Source: Halomonas sp. SpR1
GTDB lineage: Bacteria; Pseudomonadota; Gammaproteobacteria; Pseudomonadales; Halomonadaceae
Direction: 5' to 3'
DNA length: 45,246 nt
Assembly: GCF_031010175.1 (NCBI RefSeq)
Contig: NZ_JAUAMB010000040.1
Coordinates: 1-45,246, forward strand
Shown here: one piece after another, positions 15,640 through 24,546 of the stretch
Position numbering within the stretch: position 1 is the stretch's first letter
How the letters are laid out: every line of letters begins with the position of its first letter
Translations under genes and position numbers: made by a program
Notes under the pieces: model-generated
Seen by the model: only the letters and a program-made list of their open reading frames with translations
Database searches by the model: none
What the model was told of the DNA's origin: nothing

Positions 15640-18243
15640 TTAAGCTTCCTGAGCGACCGGAATCACGTTTGAGGCGATCTTTTGATACTCCTCAATCTCG
15701 TGAAAGTTCATATAACGATAAATCTCGCCCGCCATAGCGTCAAATTCACCCATATAGCGTTGATACTCTTCAACACTGGGTAGGCGTCCTTCTACTGCGG
15801 CAACGGCCGCCAGTTCCGCAGAGGCGAGGTACACATTGGCACCGTCACCCAAGCGATTCGGGAAGTTACGTGTAGACGTAGACACCACGGTGCTCTTAGC
15901 GGCAACGCGGGCCTGGTTACCCATACACAGTGAACATCCCGGCATCTCCATGCGGGCACCGGCACGGCCGTAAATGCCGTAGTAGCCTTCTTCGGTCAGC
16001 TGATGCTGATCCATTTTCGTCGGTGGTGCCAGCCACAGCCGGGTTTTTAAACTGCCGGCAGGCTGCTTCTCAAGCAACTTGCCCGCAGCCCGGAAGTGGC
16101 CGATGTTGGTCATGCATGAGCCGATAAAGACTTCGTCGATTTTCTGGCCTGCTACTTCAGACAGCAGGCGCGCATCGTCCGGGTCGTTCGGCGCACAGAG
16201 AACCGGCTCTTTAATTTCAGCCAGGTCAATTTCGATAACTTCGGTGTACTCGGCATCCTGGTCGGCGCGCATCAAGCTGGGGTTGGCCAACCACGCTTCC
16301 ATGCCTTCAATACGACGGCTAATGGTGCGCTCGTCGCCGTAACCGTTGGCCATCATCCACTTCAACAGGGTGATGTTGGACTTCAGGTATTCGGTAACGC
16401 TCTCTTCAGAGAGGGTAATGGTACAGCCTGCGGCGGAGCGCTCGGCAGACGCATCAGAAAGTTCAAAAGCTTGCTCAACGGTTAAGTCTTCCAGGCCTTC
16501 AATTTCCAACACGCGCCCCGAGAAGGCGTTTTTCTTGTTGGATTTATCAACGGTCAATAGGCCTTGCTTAATCGCGTAGAGTGGAATGGCGTGAACCAGG
16601 TCGCGCAGGGTTACGCCAGGCTGGCGCTTGCCTTTAAAGCGAACCAGCACTGACTCCGGCATGTCCAGCGGCATAACGCCGGTGGCAGCAGCAAACGCTA
16701 CCAGGCCTGAACCGGCCGGGAACGAGATGCCGAGCGGGAAGCGGGTGTGCGAGTCACCGCCGGTGCCAACCGTATCCGGCAGCAGCATGCGGTTAAGCCA
16801 GCTGTGGATGATGCCGTCGCCAGGGCGCAGCGAAACGCCGCCACGGTTCATAATGAAGTCAGGCAGCGTATGGTGGGTATCTACATCCACCGGCTTCGGG
16901 TAAGCAGCGGTGTGACAGAACGACTGCATGACCAGATCTGCCTGGAAGCCCAGGCAGGCAAGGTCTTTCAGCTCATCACGGGTCATCGGCCCAGTGGTGT
17001 CCTGTGAACCAACGGTGGTCATCTTGGGTTCGCAGTACATGCCGGGGCGAACGCCGTCCATGCCACACGCTTTGCCGACCATTTTCTGGGCCAAAGTGAA
17101 CCCTTTGCCGGTATCTTTTGGCTGGTCAGGGAGGCGGAAAACGTCAGAGGTGGGTAGGCCCAGCGACTCCCGTGCCTTGCCGGTTAGCCCGCGACCAATG
17201 ATCAGCGGAATACGGCCGCCAGCGCGTACTTCATCCAGAATCAGCTGCGTTTTAAGCTCAAAGGTGGTGATGACCTCATCACTATCATGCTTGCACACTT
17301 TACCCGCGTAGGGATAAACATCGATGACATCGCCCATATTCAGATTGGTGACGTCCATCTCAACCGGCAGGGCGCCTGAATCTTCCATGGTATTAAAGAA
17401 GATCGGGGCAATTTTGCTGCCAAAGCAGAAGCCGCCAGCGCGCTTGTTTGGGGCGTAGGGGATATCGTCGCCAAAGAACCACAGAACAGAGTTGGTAGCT
17501 GACTTACGCGATGAGCCGGTGCCGACAACATCACCCACATACACGACCGGGAAGCCTTTGGCTTTTACCTCTTCGATCTGTTTGAGCGGGCCAGTGGTAC
17601 CTGGAACCACAGGCTCAATGCCGTCACGCTCGTTTTTAAGCATGGCATTAGCATGGAGCGGGATATCCGGGCGTGACCAGGCATCCGGCGCGGGAGAGAG
17701 GTCGTCGGTATTGGTTTCGCCAGGAACTTTAAACACGCTTAGGGTGATTTTTTCAGCCAGCGCCGGTTTAGACAGGAACCACTCGGCGTCGGCCCAGGAT
17801 TGAATCACATCCTTGGCAACGCTATTACCGTTCTTGGCGCGGCTTTCCACGTCGTGGAAGGCGTCGAACATCAGCAGTGTGTGCTTGAGCTGCTCGCCTG
17901 CTTCGCTGGCCAGCTCCTCATTATCAAGTAGCTCAACCATTGAAACGATGTTGTAGCCACCCTGCATCGTGCCCAGCAGCTTAACTGCATGAATCTTGTC
18001 GATCAGTGGAGAGCTGGCTTCACCTTTGGCAATGGCGGTGAGAAAACCTGCCTTTACATAGGCGGCCTCGTCAACACCGGGGGGTACGCGGTTGGTGATT
18101 AAATCGAGGATAAACTCCTCTTCACCGGCCGGTGGCGTTTTCAGTAGCTCAACCAGAGAGGCTACTTGTTCGGCGGTTAGCGGTTTGGGCGGGACGCCCT
18201 CAGCGGCACGTTCCTCGACATGTTGGCGGTAAGCTTCAAGCAC
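15640..18243 (-). CDS. acnB: Aconitate hydratase B
   Basis: Iron-sulfur enzyme of the citric acid and methylcitrate cycles that isomerises citrate and isocitrate. The 867-residue length and the domain order (N-terminal HEAT-like domain about 1-160, swivel domain next, then the three catalytic domains) are those of AcnB and not AcnA. Landmarks include SRKSATNS near 245, GGDSHTRFP near 497, and the cluster cysteines in GSCMTNIGHFRAAGK near 700 and GCSLCMGNQ near 770. The start is GTG (18241-18243), with AGAGGG upstream. It is followed by a strong terminator and has a long upstream gap. Confidence 0.96.
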   Translation of the reverse strand: MLEAYRQHVEERAAEGVPPKPLTAEQVASLVELLKTPPAGEEEFILDLITNRVPPGVDEAAYVKAGFLTAIAKGEASSPLIDKIHAVKLLGTMQGGYNIVSMVELLDNEELASEAGEQLKHTLLMFDAFHDVESRAKNGNSVAKDVIQSWADAEWFLSKPALAEKITLSVFKVPGETNTDDLSPAPDAWSRPDIPLHANAMLKNERDGIEPVVPGTTGPLKQIEEVKAKGFPVVYVGDVVGTGSSRKSATNSVLWFFGDDIPYAPNKRAGGFCFGSKIAPIFFNTMEDSGALPVEMDVTNLNMGDVIDVYPYAGKVCKHDSDEVITTFELKTQLILDEVRAGGRIPLIIGRGLTGKARESLGLPTSDVFRLPDQPKDTGKGFTLAQKMVGKACGMDGVRPGMYCEPKMTTVGSQDTTGPMTRDELKDLACLGFQADLVMQSFCHTAAYPKPVDVDTHHTLPDFIMNRGGVSLRPGDGIIHSWLNRMLLPDTVGTGGDSHTRFPLGISFPAGSGLVAFAAATGVMPLDMPESVLVRFKGKRQPGVTLRDLVHAIPLYAIKQGLLTVDKSNKKNAFSGRVLEIEGLEDLTVEQAFELSDASAERSAAGCTITLSEESVTEYLKSNITLLKWMMANGYGDERTISRRIEGMEAWLANPSLMRADQDAEYTEVIEIDLAEIKEPVLCAPNDPDDARLLSEVAGQKIDEVFIGSCMTNIGHFRAAGKLLEKQPAGSLKTRLWLAPPTKMDQHQLTEEGYYGIYGRAGARMEMPGCSLCMGNQARVAAKSTVVSTSTRNFPNRLGDGANVYLASAELAAVAAVEGRLPSVEEYQRYMGEFDAMAGEIYRYMNFHEIEEYQKIASNVIPVAQEA

Positions 18244-18790
18244 GTTGGGGCCCTCTCATTCACGTTTCATTTACTTTATGGTGACGGCCTGCACGTTGCA
18301 CGGTGTTGGCCGCGCAGTTGTTGTGAAGTGGGGCCGATCACATATGACATACGCTTGACAAACAGCGTGTGGTTGGATGGCTGCGATTCTACGGCAAACT
18401 GTCGACAATGTTAAGCTGGCAAGCAGAGACGGCTGTTGTACTTTATGTTGATGCCACGATTTAAACGGGTCAAAAAAGCGATTTTTATTAGTCAATTGGC
18501 TCAAAACCAGGAAAGTTTTTTTCCACTTCTAAGCTAACTTACCGCTGCGCGGGTGTGATTCTCGTTACAGCGCGTTACCATACTCCTCACTTTATAACCT
18601 TAGAGCCGCTTTACTGCTGTGGTGCTTATGCAAGCGTATTGAGTAAAAGTGTGTGGAGCATTTTTAAACGCTTAACTACATTAGTGATAGACGATGCAGG
18701 GTATGAAGAACGCAATATTACAGGGAACTATAAGCGCCTTGCGCACTTATATGTTGTACAATAGTGAGATGTAAGCTTGGTGATGGTGTT
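18244..18790. other. Long intergenic gap between acnB and miaE
   Basis: 547 bases without a supported gene. Both flanking genes start here in opposite directions, so it should contain both promoters. TACAAT at 18757-18762 could be a -10 element for miaE but has no good -35. TTGACA at 18355-18360 has no -10 at the right distance. Short open frames here have no recognisable features or ribosome sites. No strong hairpin or known riboswitch is seen. Confidence 0.5.
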
Positions 18791-19474
18791 ATGTTGATAC
18801 AACCTGGTATGTCACAGCCTTCGACACATGCGAATGCCCTGCAAGCGGCTGATCACGCGGTGAAAGGGGATGATCTGTTGCCGGAAAGTTTGCACCGGTT
18901 TTTAGCCTGCGCAACCCCTGAAGCATGGCTGCAGTGGGCGCTAGAAAACCCGGAAACGCTGCTGATTGACCATGCGCAGTGTGAGAAAAAAGCCGCTTCT
19001 ACGGCAATGAGCTTGCTCTATCGCTACGTAGATCAGCCACTTCTTCTGAGCAAAATGTCGCAGTTGGCCCGGGAAGAACTACTCCATTTCGAGCAGGTCG
19101 TTGGCCTCATGGAGGCACGTGGTGTGGCTTACCAGCATTTAACCGCTTCGCGCTATGCGGAAGGCCTTAGACGACACTTGCGTAGCAATGACCCCGAACG
19201 GCTAATTGATGTATTAATTATCGGCGCGCTTATTGAAGCACGTAGCTGCGAGCGTTTCGCTTGCTTGATTCCTTATTTAGACGAAGAGCTTGCCAAGTTT
19301 TATCGTACTCTGGTGAAGTCAGAAGGCCGTCATTTTGAGGACTATCTGTTACTGGCTCGCCAGCAGACATCGGACTCAATTGATGAGCGAATCGCTTTTT
19401 TTGTAGCGCGTGAAGCGGAGCTGATTACTTCGCCCGATACGGCTTTTCGATTTCATAGCGGTGTGCCAGCTTAA
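18791..19474 (+). CDS. miaE: tRNA-(ms2io6A)-hydroxylase MiaE-like
   Basis: Non-heme diiron monooxygenase that hydroxylates the isopentenyl group of ms2i6A at position 37 of tRNAs reading U-starting codons. The protein is about 227 residues. Its ferritin-like four-helix fold is indicated by iron-ligand motifs in order: E in DHAQCEKKAAS, ExxH in EELLHFE, E in LIEARSCERF and ExxH in EGRHFEDY. DHAQCEKKAASTAMSLLYRY is typical of MiaE. The frame opens at a GTG (18764), but TACAAT immediately upstream could be a -10 element, which would leave that codon ahead of the transcript. I chose the ATG at 18791; 18809 is another option. The large regulator gene starts 27 bases after the stop, so the two are probably one transcript. 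Confidence 0.85.
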   Translation: MLIQPGMSQPSTHANALQAADHAVKGDDLLPESLHRFLACATPEAWLQWALENPETLLIDHAQCEKKAASTAMSLLYRYVDQPLLLSKMSQLAREELLHFEQVVGLMEARGVAYQHLTASRYAEGLRRHLRSNDPERLIDVLIIGALIEARSCERFACLIPYLDEELAKFYRTLVKSEGRHFEDYLLLARQQTSDSIDERIAFFVAREAELITSPDTAFRFHSGVPA

Positions 19475-19501
19475 ACCGCTTAGTCTGGCAGGATGTTTAT
19501 C

Positions 19502-22500
19502 ATGCGCGATGCTCGTGAAACAGATCAGTTAACGCTCTTTGGTCACTTTTCGCTTACCCAGGGCGAAGATGTATTAACTCACTTTAGTTACGACAAAGTG
19601 AAGGCGCTGCTCGTTTATCTACTGCTGCACCGCCAGCCGGTTAACCGCGCCGCGTTGGCCGAATTGCTATGGCCCGACCAAGGGTTATCCTCGGGCAGGA
19701 CTAACCTACGTCATGCGCTGCACTGTCTGCGCCAGTCGCTTGGTGAGAACGCCGACCAAGTGTTGAGTGTCTCCCGGCAGACGATAGCCTTCCAGCTCCC
19801 TGCCCATTGGAAAGTCGATCTGCATACGCTACAGCAACTGCTTGAAGGCCCGCGGGACTTGGACACCCTGGAAGCACTGATGTCCTGCTACCAAGGAGAC
19901 CTGATTGAAGAGCTTCAATTGGCAAACTGTAGTGAATTTCAGCGCTGGTTAGTCCAAGTGCGTAATGAGTGGCGCCAGCGCGTCATTCGCTTTGCTGAAC
20001 AGGTGCTCGACGGCCATAGCGATGTACCGGATGTGATCCTGGAAACCTTGGTCAGTCGCTTTTCAGGCTATGGTCCATTTCATGAGCGCCTGGTGCGCCA
20101 GCTTGCTGAACAGAACCAGATGGCTGCCGCTCACGAGCAGTACAATAGCTACTTACAGTTACTGGCGCTGTCAGGCCAGCAGCCCGAGCCGAGCTTTTTG
20201 CAGCTAGCGAGCTATTGGTCCGATGGTCACCACGACCCCCGCATGATGAGCCCCCAAGGGGCCTTTTCCCGTGCGCTGGCGTCGGACAGCAAACCACTGC
20301 GTGAAGATGAAATTGAGCTGCGTCAGCTCTCGGTGATGGCTATCCGGCTGCGCTTGAAAGGGGAGTGCCAAGACCGAGCAGCGACCCGACACTGCCTTAC
20401 TCTGCAGTTAGAGTTACTGCGCTGGTTAGAGCAGCAGTGCCATCACTTGGGGGGCTTTTGGCTGCCTGGCGCCACCGGGGGCTTGGGGTTGGCGTGTTTC
20501 GGTACCCATGGGCCTGCTCACCAGTTGGCTGAGTTGGTTGCGCTGTATGAGCACTGCCGTCAGGCGCTTCCCCAAGAGAGCGCCCGTCACTGGTCTGGCG
20601 AAGAGGAAGTGCCGCAATTTGAGCTGGCGGCGGGTTTGCACAGTGGGCAGGTTGTCTACCTGCCCGAGCGGCAATTGGCGGATCCCCTGGGGCAAGTTAC
20701 CCAAACCTCGCTGGAACTAATGAGCGCCGCCGAAGGCAGTGAACTGGTCATCTCACAAGAGGCCAGTCAGCACATGCCGCCAGCGCTTGATCTCCAGCCA
20801 CGGCTGGTGTCGCGTTTAGTGGCCAGCGACGGTCGCGTACGTTTACGTGCTTTGGTGCTGGGACAAAACGAAGGCGGCCGAGATGCGCTGCCGCCTAGCC
20901 TGGTGGGGCGTGAAACCTCACTGCGTACCCTGCGCGATGCGCTGGCGCGGGCAGGTATAGGTTTGCGTCAAAGCGTGTTGGTTCGCGGTGCCTCTGGCAT
21001 GGGCAAGTCGGCGCTGATGGTCGGCTTTCGCCAATTAGAGCTCAGTCGCGATGCGGCTATCTGCTGGCAGCCTACCACTCGGCTGTCGGTGTTGGATCCC
21101 TACGGCGTTGCCCGCACCCTGGTTGGCTGGTATCTCAAGCAACCGTTGACCGTTGAGGCGATTCACGAGCTACAGGCGACGCTTGAACTTGACCAGCATA
21201 CACTCGAGCGGCAGCACCTGTTGGAAGAAGCGCTTGGGGTACATGAGGTTCAGGAGATCTCTCAACTTGCCCAGAGCGGCGAAGCGGTCGAACTGGTGGT
21301 GATGTTGCTACACCGCTTAATCGAGCGCCAAGCGACTACTCATACCCTGGTGCTGATGGTCGACGACCTGCAGTGGCTGGATGAGCCTTCCTTTAAAGTG
21401 CTCGCCGGGCTGCAGGCACGTCTGCCGATCAACACTGCCTTTATGCTGGTGGCCAGCCACCATGGCAGAGAACTGCTGCCGGTGAAGCTGCATTGGGATC
21501 AGCAGATTAGCTTGGGCAATCTGGATACGCAGCAGTCCTCGCGGCTATTGTCACAGCTTTCACGGCGCTATCGTATTCATCTGAGCCCCCGGCTACGCAA
21601 CCAGATTATTGAGCGCTGCGATGGTGTGCCGCTCTATATGCAGGAGATTTGTCGTCGCTTGGATATGGATCGTCGCGAAGGGCGCAGCGTTCAGTTCGAT
21701 GAACTGCCCAAAGGGTTGTTAGGGCTACTGGCTAGCCGCATCGATCAGCTTGAGGGTGACCGCGAAATTGCTCATGTAGCGGCAGTGCTGGGTAAGCGCT
21801 TCCGGCTGGATTTCCTGCTGGAGTGCAGCGGTTGGGAAAAAGGGCGGCTTAACCAAGCGCTTGAACATATGCGTGTGCTCGAGATCGTTGAGCCGGTCGA
21901 TAAAGAGAGCGGTGAGCACGAATTTCAGTTTAGCCATCAGCTGTTGCAAGAAGCGGCCTACCTTTCCTGCCCTCGGGATGTGCGCGTCAAGCTACACCAG
22001 CAAGTGGTGACCTTGATAGAGGAGCGCTTCCCGGTGTGGATTAGTCGCCACCCCGGGGATTTTGCCACCCATCTGCGCCGCAGCGGCCACTATGCTCGTG
22101 GCGCTCGCTATTTCGAACTGGCTGCCCGTGAAGCGCTTAAGGTGAGCGCCAATCGAACCGCTTTGCGTATGGCCGATTTTGGTTTGGCGAGTCTGCGCCA
22201 TGTTGAACATGAGATTGAGCGTGAAGTGAGCCTGCTCACCGTGCGCGGTCAGGCGGCGTTCTCATTAGAAGGTCACGGTTCGCCAACCGCTCACGAAAGC
22301 TTTGTGCGTGCACGGGAGCTGCTGCGCGAATCGGGTACCGATAGTCTGGAAGACCCGGAAGATCTTGAGCAGATATTCCTGGTTAAGTGGGGGCTTTGGG
22401 TGGGGCGTAGCCAGCGCTATGCCCATGCGGATGCTTTTGCATTGGCTTCGACTCTCGCCGATATCGCCGCGCGTCTTGAAGATCCTCGCTATCGTCGTTT

Positions 22501-23401
22501 GGCCGACTATGCCCGTGCCAACTGCGAGTATTGGGCCGGTCGCATTCAACAGGCTCACGACCATTTGGATGAGATCGATCCGCTCAATGTGCAGATGATG
22601 ATCGAGTGGTTGCCGTTCTCCGATCACCCGCAAGTCTCTGCTGCCTGTTTCCAAGGCTGGGCGCTATGCCTACGGGGTGATTATCAGCGTGCCGAGCGTC
22701 AGGTGTCGGCGGCGATTCGGCTGGCGGAGAAGATTGCCCACCCCGGCACGTTGGCGTTGGCGCTGCTATTTGCCGCTGCGCTCTATCGTCAGCTAGGACA
22801 CGTCCACTTGGCCGCACGGCATGCGGAGCGGGCAGCAGCAATGACTGGAACGCCAGATTTACAGCTGTGGCAAATTTCCAGCCAATGTATTCTCGGCTGG
22901 CAACGTGCTCTGGCAGGCGATACTACTGGGCTGACTCAGTTGCGCGATAGTCTGGATCAAATGGCGGAGCTGAATGGTCGCGACCGCTACCAGCGGCCAG
23001 TGCTATGGTACTCTGATGCCTGCATTGAGCTGGGCGAGTTAAACGCCGCCGAGGATTACCTTGACCAGTGCCTGGTGATTGCTCGCGAGCGTACGACGCT
23101 GTTTTTGCCCGAATTGGCTACCCAGCTCGCCAAGGTGCGTGATCTCTTGGGGCATCCTGCCAATGAAGTTAAAGCACTGGCTGAAATGGCCATTAACCAG
23201 TCCCGCGAGCACGGCAATCGCCACCAGGAGTTAGCGGCTCTTGAGCTATGGTTGACGCGTATTGAACCCAACGATCAGCAGGCCAAAGAGAGTTTTAGAC
23301 AGCTGTTGAGTGAAGTCAGCCACAGTGATGCCCCGGTGCTAACCCGCTGGATTAGCTTGTTGGATCGCCGTTTGCCGCGACCGGTAGGCGCTGAGGGTTG
23401 A
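19502..23401 (+). CDS. Large SARP-type regulator: winged helix, BTAD, degenerate cyclase, ATPase, TPR
   Basis: A 1,299-residue multidomain signal protein, numbered from the ATG at 19502 (an ATG three codons earlier lacks room for a ribosome site; GCAGGA fits this one). Residues about 9-100 look like an OmpR/SARP winged helix (KVKALLVYLLLHRQPVNRAA, ELLWPD). About 105-235 resembles a bacterial transcriptional activator domain. About 274-450 has the outline of a class III nucleotidyl cyclase (RQLSVMAIRL, GGFWLPGATGG, AAGLHSGQVV), but the metal-binding Asp residues, the substrate Lys and the Asn/Arg pair are all missing. A STAND-type ATPase follows with Walker A GASGMGKS (496-503) and Walker B LVLMVDDLQWLDE (ending at 628). 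About 830-1290 is helical TPR-like repeats. Target genes and ligand are unknown. Confidence 0.8.
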   Translation: MRDARETDQLTLFGHFSLTQGEDVLTHFSYDKVKALLVYLLLHRQPVNRAALAELLWPDQGLSSGRTNLRHALHCLRQSLGENADQVLSVSRQTIAFQLPAHWKVDLHTLQQLLEGPRDLDTLEALMSCYQGDLIEELQLANCSEFQRWLVQVRNEWRQRVIRFAEQVLDGHSDVPDVILETLVSRFSGYGPFHERLVRQLAEQNQMAAAHEQYNSYLQLLALSGQQPEPSFLQLASYWSDGHHDPRMMSPQGAFSRALASDSKPLREDEIELRQLSVMAIRLRLKGECQDRAATRHCLTLQLELLRWLEQQCHHLGGFWLPGATGGLGLACFGTHGPAHQLAELVALYEHCRQALPQESARHWSGEEEVPQFELAAGLHSGQVVYLPERQLADPLGQVTQTSLELMSAAEGSELVISQEASQHMPPALDLQPRLVSRLVASDGRVRLRALVLGQNEGGRDALPPSLVGRETSLRTLRDALARAGIGLRQSVLVRGASGMGKSALMVGFRQLELSRDAAICWQPTTRLSVLDPYGVARTLVGWYLKQPLTVEAIHELQATLELDQHTLERQHLLEEALGVHEVQEISQLAQSGEAVELVVMLLHRLIERQATTHTLVLMVDDLQWLDEPSFKVLAGLQARLPINTAFMLVASHHGRELLPVKLHWDQQISLGNLDTQQSSRLLSQLSRRYRIHLSPRLRNQIIERCDGVPLYMQEICRRLDMDRREGRSVQFDELPKGLLGLLASRIDQLEGDREIAHVAAVLGKRFRLDFLLECSGWEKGRLNQALEHMRVLEIVEPVDKESGEHEFQFSHQLLQEAAYLSCPRDVRVKLHQQVVTLIEERFPVWISRHPGDFATHLRRSGHYARGARYFELAAREALKVSANRTALRMADFGLASLRHVEHEIEREVSLLTVRGQAAFSLEGHGSPTAHESFVRARELLRESGTDSLEDPEDLEQIFLVKWGLWVGRSQRYAHADAFALASTLADIAARLEDPRYRRLADYARANCEYWAGRIQQAHDHLDEIDPLNVQMMIEWLPFSDHPQVSAACFQGWALCLRGDYQRAERQVSAAIRLAEKIAHPGTLALALLFAAALYRQLGHVHLAARHAERAAAMTGTPDLQLWQISSQCILGWQRALAGDTTGLTQLRDSLDQMAELNGRDRYQRPVLWYSDACIELGELNAAEDYLDQCLVIARERTTLFLPELATQLAKVRDLLGHPANEVKALAEMAINQSREHGNRHQELAALELWLTRIEPNDQQAKESFRQLLSEVSHSDAPVLTRWISLLDRRLPRPVGAEG

Positions 23402-23409
23402 TAAGCTAA

Positions 23410-23439
23410 AGCAGGACACTTTTTAGCGGGTGTCCTGCT
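23410..23439. terminator. Hairpin between convergent genes
   Basis: A perfect 10-base stem, AGCAGGACAC (23410-23419) and GTGTCCTGCT (23430-23439), with a 10-base loop, spans the 3' ends of the regulator gene and ykgJ. No clear T run follows on either strand, so it may act as a weak two-way terminator or an mRNA 3' cap. Confidence 0.45.
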
Positions 23440-23680
23440 CCAGCCACGTCAAGGTGACGAGCGCCTCTTCCCGGCGCTCGCCACACACACTAGCGTCAAA
23501 GTTAAAACGCTCGCAAACCCTGGGTCGGCTTGGGTCGCCAAACAGGCGGCAGAGGTTATCTGCGTCTAATTGAACACAGCGAACGCCCGCCGGCTTGCCC
23601 TCTGGCATGCCGGGTATGGCGGAAGTAATTGAGGGCGCAATGCAGCAGGCGCCACACCCCGCACGACACCCTTCACTCAT
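23423..23680 (-). CDS. YkgJ-family cysteine cluster protein
   Basis: An 85-residue protein of the CxxCxxCC zinc/iron-binding family. The N-terminal CRAGCGACC segment near 5-13 and a later CVQLDADNLCRLF...VCERF set supply the cysteines expected to bind a metal. Its function is unknown. The ATG overlaps the QueD stop codon by four bases (ATGA), so it is translationally coupled as the last gene of the queC-queE-queD operon. The link suggests, but does not prove, a role tied to metal or iron-sulfur handling in that pathway. Confidence 0.8.
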   Translation of the reverse strand: MSEGCRAGCGACCIAPSITSAIPGMPEGKPAGVRCVQLDADNLCRLFGDPSRPRVCERFNFDASVCGERREEALVTLTWLEQDTR

Positions 23681-24546
23681 GGCCTGTCACTTGGCATAGC
23701 GCTTGGTACAGCACCCGGCGAAAATATGGCAGTTGCGCCCTTGTTGATGCCCTCAAACGCTTGGATGCGTGTGGGGACGCCGCTTTGCGTGGCAACCTCT
23801 TTTGCCAGCCAGGCAGCAATATTTTCTACCGTGGTGGGGCCGGGAAGCACTGCGCATAGCGACTGGGGCAGCGTAATGGAGAAGTCACCTTGCGCGGCCC
23901 GATAGCTACAGGTAAGGAAGTCGGTATCCCGGGAGGTGACGTCAGCTTCCTCGAGTAAATAGCGATTATCCAGCCATGCGGCCCATTGCTGTTCAAGTTT
24001 AGGTTGCCGGTTCCCCTGCTGAAAAATATGTAGCCGTGAACGGTGACCGTGGGCGATACGCTGGCAGTTGCCAAGATGGCGTTTTAGTCCATGCGTGTAG
24101 CCATAGGCAGCGCCATCGATACTCTCTTCGCTAAGCGTCAGGGTCCCTTGGTGGACATTCTCAGGGCGCTGTTCGGTGAGCTGCTGGCTTAAATGCTCGG
24201 CGACCGTGTCGAGCTCAATAGCCTGCCATGGAAGCAGGCTAAAGGCCTCTTCTGGGCCGCGCACTTCCATGGGGTAGGGGGTGGTGGTGCGTACGCATAC
24301 ACCTTCAGGGCACTCCGTCACCGTGACCCCAGGTGCTTGAGTAGGCACCAGTAGGGTGTGATCGAGTCCGCCATCCAGCGTGCGTTTGATCCACGGTTTA
24401 ACTTCACCAAAGTCAAACAGCATGCCATCTTCACCAAGCTCGCCATCGAGCACTGCGTCTACCTGCCAGCTACAGCCGACTAAGCCGCGCTGGGAACACC
24501 AGAGAGAGACATCAATATGGGTCAGTTGTTGAACAAATAGGGACAT
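23677..24546 (-). CDS. queD: Two-domain 6-carboxytetrahydropterin synthase (QueD)
   Basis: Second step of queuosine and preQ0 synthesis: 7,8-dihydroneopterin triphosphate to 6-carboxytetrahydropterin. The protein has 289 residues, over twice the usual 120, and reads as two tandem T-fold units. Unit 1 (about 1-147) keeps the DF segment (45-46), L61-D62-H63 and a C-terminal strand SEESIDGAAY, but has VGC where the zinc-binding HGH should be. Unit 2 (about 148-289) has the N-terminal zinc His (H152), the catalytic C161, H166-G167-H168, the PTTVEN segment (237-242) and E265, but no recognisable LDH. The two halves therefore complement each other. It overlaps the queE stop (TAATG) and the ykgJ start (ATGA). 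Position in the que operon supports the call. Confidence 0.82.
   Translation of the reverse strand: MSLFVQQLTHIDVSLWCSQRGLVGCSWQVDAVLDGELGEDGMLFDFGEVKPWIKRTLDGGLDHTLLVPTQAPGVTVTECPEGVCVRTTTPYPMEVRGPEEAFSLLPWQAIELDTVAEHLSQQLTEQRPENVHQGTLTLSEESIDGAAYGYTHGLKRHLGNCQRIAHGHRSRLHIFQQGNRQPKLEQQWAAWLDNRYLLEEADVTSRDTDFLTCSYRAAQGDFSITLPQSLCAVLPGPTTVENIAAWLAKEVATQSGVPTRIQAFEGINKGATAIFSPGAVPSAMPSDRP

Noticed and set aside
18555..18764. 69-residue frame before miaE
   Set aside because: No ribosome site, no domain, and an unusual residue mix; probably chance in a low-GC gap.
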